Of a stretch of 64,000 bases of DNA, positions 45,778 through 64,000 are shown one piece after another; positions within the stretch are counted from its first letter, which is position 1, and the number at the start of each line of letters is the position of its first letter. Below the pieces are notes generated by a model, which saw only the letters and a program-made list of their open reading frames with translations, was not told the origin of the DNA and made no database searches. This DNA is from Castor canadensis. Its lineage: Eukaryota > Chordata > Mammalia > Rodentia > Castoridae. The stretch lies in NCBI RefSeq assembly GCF_047511655.1, contig NC_133386.1:124553866-124617865 (forward strand). The letters run 5' to 3'. The position numbers and the translations under genes are program-made.

Positions 45778-45905
45778 CACAGTATAGGACTTTGACAGAT
45801 TTCACACAAAGCCAAGAATCCAATTATTATTACTATAGATTGAAAGCCAATTAGAAACCACAGTGAAACTAACAATTGTGAATGTAAAAGTTAACGCAAG
45901 ATAGT

Positions 45906-46035
45906 CAATGCTGGGTACAGTGGTGCATGCCTAAAATCCAATCATTTGGGAGGCTGAGGCAGGAGGATTAAAAGGTCCAAGCTAACCTGAGCTACAAATT
46001 GAGACCCAGTCTCAAAAAGAAAAAAAAAAAAAAGG
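45906..46035 (+). repeat. B1 SINE
   Basis: GCTGGGTACAGTGGTGCATG ... GAGACCCAGTCTCAAAAAGA. Confidence 0.8.
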
Positions 46036-46649
46036 ATAGCTAAGTTATTTTTAACATTTGCTTACATACTTTTGACCAGCCTAAACTGTCATCAGCAATC
46101 AAATGCAGTTTCATGGCAGACAATTTCTGATGATTCTAGATTAAAATAGTCTTTAGCATCCATGAAAGATATGTGTGAGAGTCCAGAGTGCAGGCAGTCT
46201 GGTATATAAGAAGGCTGCTGCCAGTGAAGACACAAAAGTAGTGATAAAGATCTTCAAAAGGAGACAGGGTCTACACAACTGCCCCTAGATAGCCCCAATA
46301 TGAGTCCCTGGATCACCAAGGGAAGAAACAGAAAAGTTTAAGTGGGGGAGGAAGGAAGAAAACATAATAAAAGCTTGTGTTTCTTGTCCTGTCTAATCTG
46401 CCTCGTCTATATTCTTTCCTATAAAGCATTCAAGTTTTATGCTTGAGACAAAAAGTTGAATTTTGAAGCAGATTATTTAAATGACTATTCATAGCAAGCA
46501 TATAGTATGTTTTTTGTAAGAGCAGATTTTCATTTCATGTACTTTCCTTCATGAGATATTTAGTTATTATTGTGAAGTTGCTGTTTTCTAAATCTTAACT
46601 GTTCTTATATTTTTCTCCCAAGTCTAGGTACTTTTTAAAAATCAAGTCA

Positions 46650-49600
46650 TTTGCACCATAGACCAAATGTATCTGACAGACATCTACAGAGTATTTCAAA
46701 TTCAGCAGCAACACAATACACATTTTTCTCAGCAGCCCATTGAGCTTTTTCTAAAACATCATATTTTAGGACAAAAAGCAAATCTTAACAAATATAAGAA
46801 CACTGAAATAACCCCCTGCCTACTGTCTGTCTGACCACAACTGAATAAAACTAAAATTCAACAAAAGAAACAACAGAAAATACTCAAAACACATGGAGAG
46901 TGAACATCACATTGCTCTATGACCAGTGGGTCACTGAAGAAATAAACGAGAGGAAATCAAAAAATTCCTGGAATCTAATGAAAATGAAAACACAATCTAC
47001 TAGAACCTATGGGATACAGCAAAGACAATGCAAAGGGGAAAGTTTATAGATATGAATGCCTATATTAAAAACACAGATATATCTCAAATAAATGACCTAA
47101 TGCTATACCTCAAATTCCTGGAAAGACAAGAGCAAGCTAACCCAAAACCAGCAGGAGAAATACAATAAAAATAAGGACCGAAATCAATGAAATAAAAGAC
47201 AAAAAAAAATACAAAGAATCAATGAAACAAAAAGTTCTTTGGAAAGATAAATAAAATTGATAAGCCCTAGAGAACCTGACTAAAATGAAAAGGGAAAAGA
47301 CCAAAACTAATAAAATTAGAAATGAATAAGGGGATATCACAACAAACACCAACAAAATTCAGAGAACCATTAGGGAATATTTTGAAAACCTATCTTCAAA
47401 TAAATTGGAAAAATCTAGATTAAAAAGGATACATTTCTATATACATATGACCAAAATTGAGTGAAGAGGGTATAACAAGTAATGGAATTAAAGCAGCAAT
47501 AAATAGTCTACCAAAAAAAAAAGCCCAGAACCTGATGGATTCACTGTTGAATCAAACCAGACCTTTAAAGAACTAATTTCAAACATTCCTCAAACTTTTC
47601 CATGAAAGAAAGGGAAGGAATGCTGCCACACTCGTTCTATGAAGTCAGTATTATACTCATCCCAAAACCAAACAATGACACAAGAAAAAAAAAAAAAAGA
47701 GAGAGGATAGGCCAGTGTCTTTAAAGAACTTAGATGCAAAAATTCTCAATAAAATACTGGCAAACCAAGTTCAACAACATACCAAAATATCATACACCAT
47801 GATCAAGCCGATTTCATTCCAGGGATGTAGGGATGGTTCAACACACACAAATCAATAAATGTAATAAAGCACATAAACAGAAGCAAAGACAAAAACCACA
47901 TGATCATCTTAACAGATGCAGGAAAAGAATTTGACAAAACTCAACATCCTTTCTTGATAAAAGTTCTGATAAACTAGGAATAGAAGGAATATACCTCAAC
48001 GTAATAAAGGATATGTAAGACAAGCCTAGAGCCAACATCATACTAACTGGAGAAAAACTGAAACTATTTCCTCTAAAGTCAAGAAGCAGACAAGGGTGTC
48101 CACTCCATTCCTGTTCAGCATAGTTTGAGAATTCCTAGCCAGAGCATTAAGACAAGACTAAGAAATAAAAGGAATTCAAATAAGGAAGGACAAAGTCAAA
48201 TTATCCCTATTTGCAGATGATATAATCTTATACCTAAAAGACCCAAAAATCTCCTAGATATCATAAACAACTTCAGCAAAGTAGCAGGATACAAAGCTTT
48301 TCAATATACAAACAATGAATAGACTGAGAAAGATTTTAGGAAAATAATCCATTTACAACAGCCTCAAAAAAAAAACCTAGGGAGAAACTTAACAAAGGAA
48401 GTGAAAGACCCCTATAATGAAAACCATAAAATATTGAAGAACTAAATTGAAAAAGACATCAGAAGATGGAAATATCTCTCATGCTCATGTATCAACGGAA
48501 TTAATATTATGAAAATTGCTATATTACTAAAAGTAATCTACATGTTCAATGACATTCAAAATTTCAATGACATTCATCACAGAGATGAAAAAATCAACCC
48601 TAAAAAGATCATATGGAAACATAAGCATGGTACTGGCAAAAAACATACACGAAGACCAATGGAATACAATAGAAGTCCCAGATATAAATCCAGATAGCTA
48701 CTCCCACCTAAATTTTGACAAAGATGCCCAAAACACATGACAGAGAAAAACTGATTCTTCTACAAATGTCGATTGGAAAACTGGATATCTACATGCAGAA
48801 AACTTGAAACTTGATCCATGTCTTTCACCCTGTACAAATATCAACTCTCAGTGGATTAAGGATCTTAATATAAGACAGGAAACATATGTGCAGGAAAGCA
48901 TAGGGAATACACTGGAACATATAGGCAAGGGCAATAACTTCCTAAATAGAACTCCAATAGCTCAGCAACTAAAAAAGGACTGACAAATGGGATGACAAGA
49001 AACCAAAAAGCTTCTTTCTGTACAGCAAAGGAAACAGTCACCAGATTGAAGAGGGAGGCCACAGAAAGGGAGAAAATCTTTGCCAGCATCTGAAAGGGAT
49101 TAATAACCAGAATATACAGGGAGCTCAAAAAACTAAACTCCAAAGAATCAATGACCCAATGACAAAATGGACAAACAAACTGAATAGAGCTTTTTCAAAG
49201 GAAGAAGTACAAATGGCCAAAACACATAAATGAAGAAATGCTCAACATCCCTGGCCATAAAGGAAATGTAAATCAAAACCAAATTAAGATTCTACCTCAC
49301 TCCTGTTAGAAGGACTATCAAGAACAAAACAACAACAACAAATGTTGGTGAGGATATGGGGAGAAAGGAATTCTCATACACTGATGGTAGAAATGTAAAT
49401 TAGTCCAACCACTATGAAAAACAGTATGGAGCCTTCTCAAAAAACTAAAACTAGAACTACCATGTGATCTAGCAGTGTCATTTGTAGCAATATACCCAAA
49501 TGAATCTAAGTTACAATAAAGACACCTGCACACCAATGTTTATTGCAGCATTATTTACAATAGCCAAGTTATGGAAATACCCAAGATGTCCTACAACTGA

Positions 49601-50935
49601 TGAACAGATTAAGAAAATGTGGTATTTATGTACAATGGAATTCTATTCAGCCATAAAGATGAACAAAATTTTGTCATTTATAGGTAAATGGATGGAACTG
49701 CAGAACATCTTAAGTGGAGTTAGGTTCAGAAAGCAAAAGTTTGCATGTTTTCTCTCATATGTAGAAAATAGTCCCAATACAAATACTACCATTATCATAT
49801 ATACATATAAATATATACAGAATGTGTTTCCAAAAGTGGGACTGTTAGGGGAAACTAGGGGAAGAGGAAAAGAAGGAAAGAATGATAGAAAATGAATAAT
49901 AATGAAACACATCTATGTAGGAACAAGACACAACAAAAGACACTGAAGACTGTTGAACAACACAGGATAGGGGGAAAAGGGTGAGGAATAGTAGTGGCGG
50001 GGGTTAGACTGACTTAAGCACAATATATTTACAGTAAAATACCAAGGCAAAAATCCCACCGAACAATGAACAGACACCTAACCAATGAAGGACAGGAACA
50101 TAAAACAGGTCATGCTAAGTGGAGGGCACTAGTGGAAGAGGGATAGTAAATGAAGAAAGTAAAGAAGGTAACTATGGTTGATGTACTTTCTGCACATATG
50201 AATATGGAACACTGAAACCTGCAGAAGTCACTATAAGAAGGGCAGTGCAGTAGAAAGGAAAATAATGGAGGGGATGAACCCATTTGGGATGTAATACATG
50301 TAACACACTTCCAAATGTCACATTGAAAACCCTGTATAACATCATAAACTAACAAAAATATCTTTTTTTTTTTTTTTTTAATGAAGGAAAGGCCAGGGCT
50401 GCCTGTGACCTACACCTGTAATCCTAGCTACTCAGGAGCCAGAGATCAAGAGGACTGTGGTTCAAAGCCAGCCCTGGGCAAAGAGTTCCTGAGACCCTAT
50501 CTGGAAAATACCCAACACGAAAAAGGGCTGGTGAAGTGGCTCAAGTGGTAGAGCACCTGCCTGGAAAGCACAAGGCCCTGAGTTCAAACCCAGTATCACA
50601 AAAAATAAATAAATAAATTTTTTTTAATTAAAAAAAATGGACAGGAAGGTAAAACAGGTCCTGTCCAGATGGATACCAATGAAAGGGAAAGGGAGGGCAT
50701 GAGAAAAGAGTGAAGGAGGATGAATATGATGGAAGCATTTTGTTCATGTATGAAAATAGAAAAATGAAACCTGATGAAACTGTTCTAATGAGGGAGGGAG
50801 GGAGGATAAAGGAAAAAGATGCAGATAATCTAATTAAGATATACTATAAGCACTTATGTAAATGTCACAATGTACCCCCATATAACTATAATATGCTAAT
50901 AATAAAAAAATATCAAAAAAGTAAAATAATTTAAA
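46650..50935 (+). mobile_element. Old 5'-truncated L1 (decayed ORF2)
   Basis: The sequence begins inside the endonuclease domain (GACAGACATCTACAGAGTAT, cf. LVDVYRTF region of the full-length L1). It continues through reverse transcriptase (TTTGCAGATGATATAATCTT near 48210, encoding FADD-like) and the C-terminal region at 49500-49760 into a 3' UTR, ending about 50935. A B1-dID SINE interrupts the 3' UTR at 50396. Frames are broken throughout. The 3' UTR shows a partial repeat (ACAGGAA..TAAAACAGGTC near 50092 and 50641). Confidence 0.85.
50396..50640 (+). repeat. B1-dID SINE
   Basis: B1 part (CCTGTAATCCTAGCTACTCA ... GAGACCCTATCTGG) joined by ACACGAAAAAG to an ID-like part (GGCTGGTGAAGTGGCTCAAG), with an A/T-rich tail. 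Close to the canonical dimer. Confidence 0.85.
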
Positions 50936-50957
50936 AAACAAAATTGGGGACAGGCTT

Positions 50958-51065
50958 TTTTCCTCCTCTTTGTTGTTTTGTTTTTCAGTCTTACTGGGCA
51001 GACTGGACTCAAGCTCAGAACCCTCCTGCCTTAGCCTGGTATACACCACCACACCTGGCCAAAAA
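50958..51065 (-). repeat. B1 SINE
   Basis: T-rich start, then AGACTGGACTCAAGCTCAGA ... TACACCACCACACCTGGCC, antisense B1. Confidence 0.65.
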
Positions 51066-51433
51066 TAAAATTTTTAAAGCCATATGTACACTACTAGTAG
51101 TAAATGGTACTTTCCAGAAAGTGAAAGAAATATTAAAATTCTCTTATGAAGTCATAATATATTTTTTAATAATTTTTAATATCTAAAACTAGATTTGATT
51201 ATCAGACTGTACTATCTTATATTTTATAGTTTATGTGAATACCTGCCTATACAGGTATATAAAAAGTATATTGGGAGTATACCACTGAGTCTATGTAACT
51301 TTAAAAATCCCTTTAATATAATACTTCCGCCTTCCTAACTGGAATAGTAGTATGTTAGAGTAATTATGAGAAGAGTTTATATAGACTTACATTTTACATC
51401 AATTTTTTAAATGAAAGAGAAGAATCAAGCATA

Positions 51434-51439
51434 TTTATT
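51434..51439 (-). terminator. Candidate ANKRD42 polyadenylation signal
   Basis: AATAAA on the minus strand, about 18 bases after the stop codon. If used, the 3' UTR would be only ~40 bases. Confidence 0.4.
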
Positions 51440-51456
51440 TAAAGTTATTTCACTGA

Positions 51457-62690
<11,234 letters not shown>

Positions 62691-62694
62691 TGTT

Positions 62695-63655
62695 GACACT
62701 AAGATTCCACCTCACCCATTAGAATAGCTATCATCAAAAACACCACCAACAACAAAAGTTGATGAGGATGTAGGGGAAAATGAACCCTCATACACTGCTG
62801 GTGGGAATACAAGCTAGTGCAAGCACTCTGGAAAACAATATGGAGGCTGCTTTAAAAACTAAATATAGATCTGCCATATGATCCAGCAATCCCACTCCAG
62901 GGGATATACCCAAAGGAATGCAACACAGGTTACTTACTCCAGAGGCACCTGCACACCCATGTTTATTGCAGCACTATTCACAATAGCCAAGTTATGGAAG
63001 CAGCCTAGATGCCCCACTACTGACAAATGGATTAAGAAAATGTGGTATTTATACACAATGGAATTTTCTCAGCCACAAAGAAGAATGAAATCTTATCATT
63101 TGCAAGTAAATGGATGGAACTGGAGAACATCATCTTAAGCGAAGTTAGCCAGGCTCAGAAAACCAAAAGTCGTATGTTCTCCCTCATATGCGGACTTTAG
63201 ATCAAAAACAAATGCAGTAATATTATTAGACTTGGATCACACGCTAAGGGGAGAACACATGCAGGAGGAATAGGAATACATAGGAAACCCAAAACTTGAA
63301 AGTGATTGATGCCCCCATTGCAGAGCAGCTAATACAGAAACCTTAAAACGAAAGAGGTCAATATGGGAAGGTGACCTGGAAGTAGTGAAAAGGTCTGGTA
63401 GAGATGCAATACACTTGTGCATGGAAGCAATGCTAGGAATCTCTTTATATAGCTATCCTTATCTCAACTAGCAAAAATGCTATGTCTTTCTTATTATTGC
63501 TTATGTCTACTCTTTAACAAAATTGAAGAAAAGGGCAGAACAGGTTCTGCCTGGAAGCAAGGGAGGTTGGGGAGAGAGGTAGGGAGCAGGGAGCAGGGGG
63601 GAGAAATGTCCCAAACAATGTATGCACATATGAATAAATGAATAAAGAAAAAAAG
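62695..63655 (+). mobile_element. 5'-truncated L1, moderately old
   Basis: 'AGATTCCACCTCACCCATTAG' through the ORF2 C-terminal region (near 62950-63200, [18 protein letters not shown]) to a purine-rich block and GTATGCACATATGAATAAATG tail. It is antisense to ANKRD42. Frameshifts in ORF2 and more divergence than the copy at 60198. Confidence 0.88.
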
Positions 63656-63750
63656 GGGGTATTGAGTTCAGTGGTAAAGTGTTTGCCTACCATGCTTGAG
63701 TCCCTGGGCTCGATCCCCAGCAGTACAAAAACAAACAAACAAATAAAAGG
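63656..63750 (+). repeat. ID SINE
   Basis: TTGAGTTCAGTGGTAAAGTG ... GGGCTCGATCCCCAGCAGTA with an AAAC/AAAT tail; it directly follows the L1 tail. Confidence 0.8.
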
Positions 63751-64000
63751 TATACTAATAAACTTATATAGAAAGTTGTAAGGCTGAAAAAGGAAGAGAG
63801 CAAGAGAACAAATTGAGTGTTAGACATCCAGCACATTCCTGCACCTCAAAATTGAAACAAAGCATCTGGTGTGTGGCTGTAGGGAGAGGTTGGAATGGAA
63901 AGGTACTGGGGTACAACAGTAAACAGCAGACAAAGGCCAGGTGAAATCCAGAGATAGAAACTGGGCTTAGATTTGTAAAAAAAAACAAAAAAAAAAAAAC
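63751..64000. other. Unassigned right edge
   Basis: No feature recognised; ends in an A-rich run at 63979-63999. Confidence 0.4.

Larger units (their letters stand above)
42366..46650. other. Intergenic between CCDC90B and ANKRD42, part 1
   Basis: No coding sequence recognised. Holds the listed SINEs, a short L1 3' end, and a MIR-like stretch near 44580-44720; the rest appears unique. Confidence 0.65.

Overview
This is a stretch of mammalian nuclear DNA, almost certainly from a rodent. The tRNA-derived (ID-like) and dimeric 7SL/tRNA (B1-dID) SINEs throughout it resemble those I know from castorimorph rodents, and beaver (Castor) is my best guess. There are no bacterial-style operons. Protein-coding sequence is a small fraction; most of the window is introns and transposable elements of several ages.

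Layout. (1) About 1-6.1 kb is intergenic: solo-LTR-like sequences, an old L1 fragment, one B1-dID SINE and two dinucleotide microsatellites. (2) 6.1-21.67 kb holds a degraded class I (gammaretrovirus-like) endogenous retrovirus with LTRs, a tRNA-Thr-type primer site, broken gag, pro, pol and env, and a polypurine tract. Its 5' LTR is split by a full-length antisense L1 of about 7.0 kb flanked by a 13-bp target duplication; a SINE with a 15-bp duplication sits at the end of env. (3) 22.5-23.5 kb is a CpG-rich promoter, followed by CCDC90B on the + strand: nine coding exons from 23085 to 41169 that join in phase to a 254-residue mitochondrial coiled-coil membrane protein. (4) 41.2-51.4 kb is the CCDC90B 3' UTR and intergenic DNA with SINEs and an old, decayed + strand L1 (about 46.65-50.9 kb). 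(5) 51.4-64 kb is the 3' end of ANKRD42 on the - strand: four terminal coding exons (61909 down to 51457) encoding the acidic and coiled-coil C-terminus. The ankyrin repeats lie beyond the right edge. One intron holds a young L1 3' end (60198-61170) with a 16-bp target duplication and near identity to the full-length L1, plus an MLT1-like LTR.

CCDC90B and ANKRD42 are convergent (tail to tail), the arrangement I recall at human 11q14. I found no undescribed gene system. The points most worth a second look are the nested L1-in-LTR structure, the trimeric B1-B1-dID SINEs, a ZNF143-type promoter motif, the conserved G-rich L1 3' tract, and a weak splice donor in ANKRD42. Exon boundaries come from splice consensus, phase and remembered similarity to human proteins; no alignments were run.
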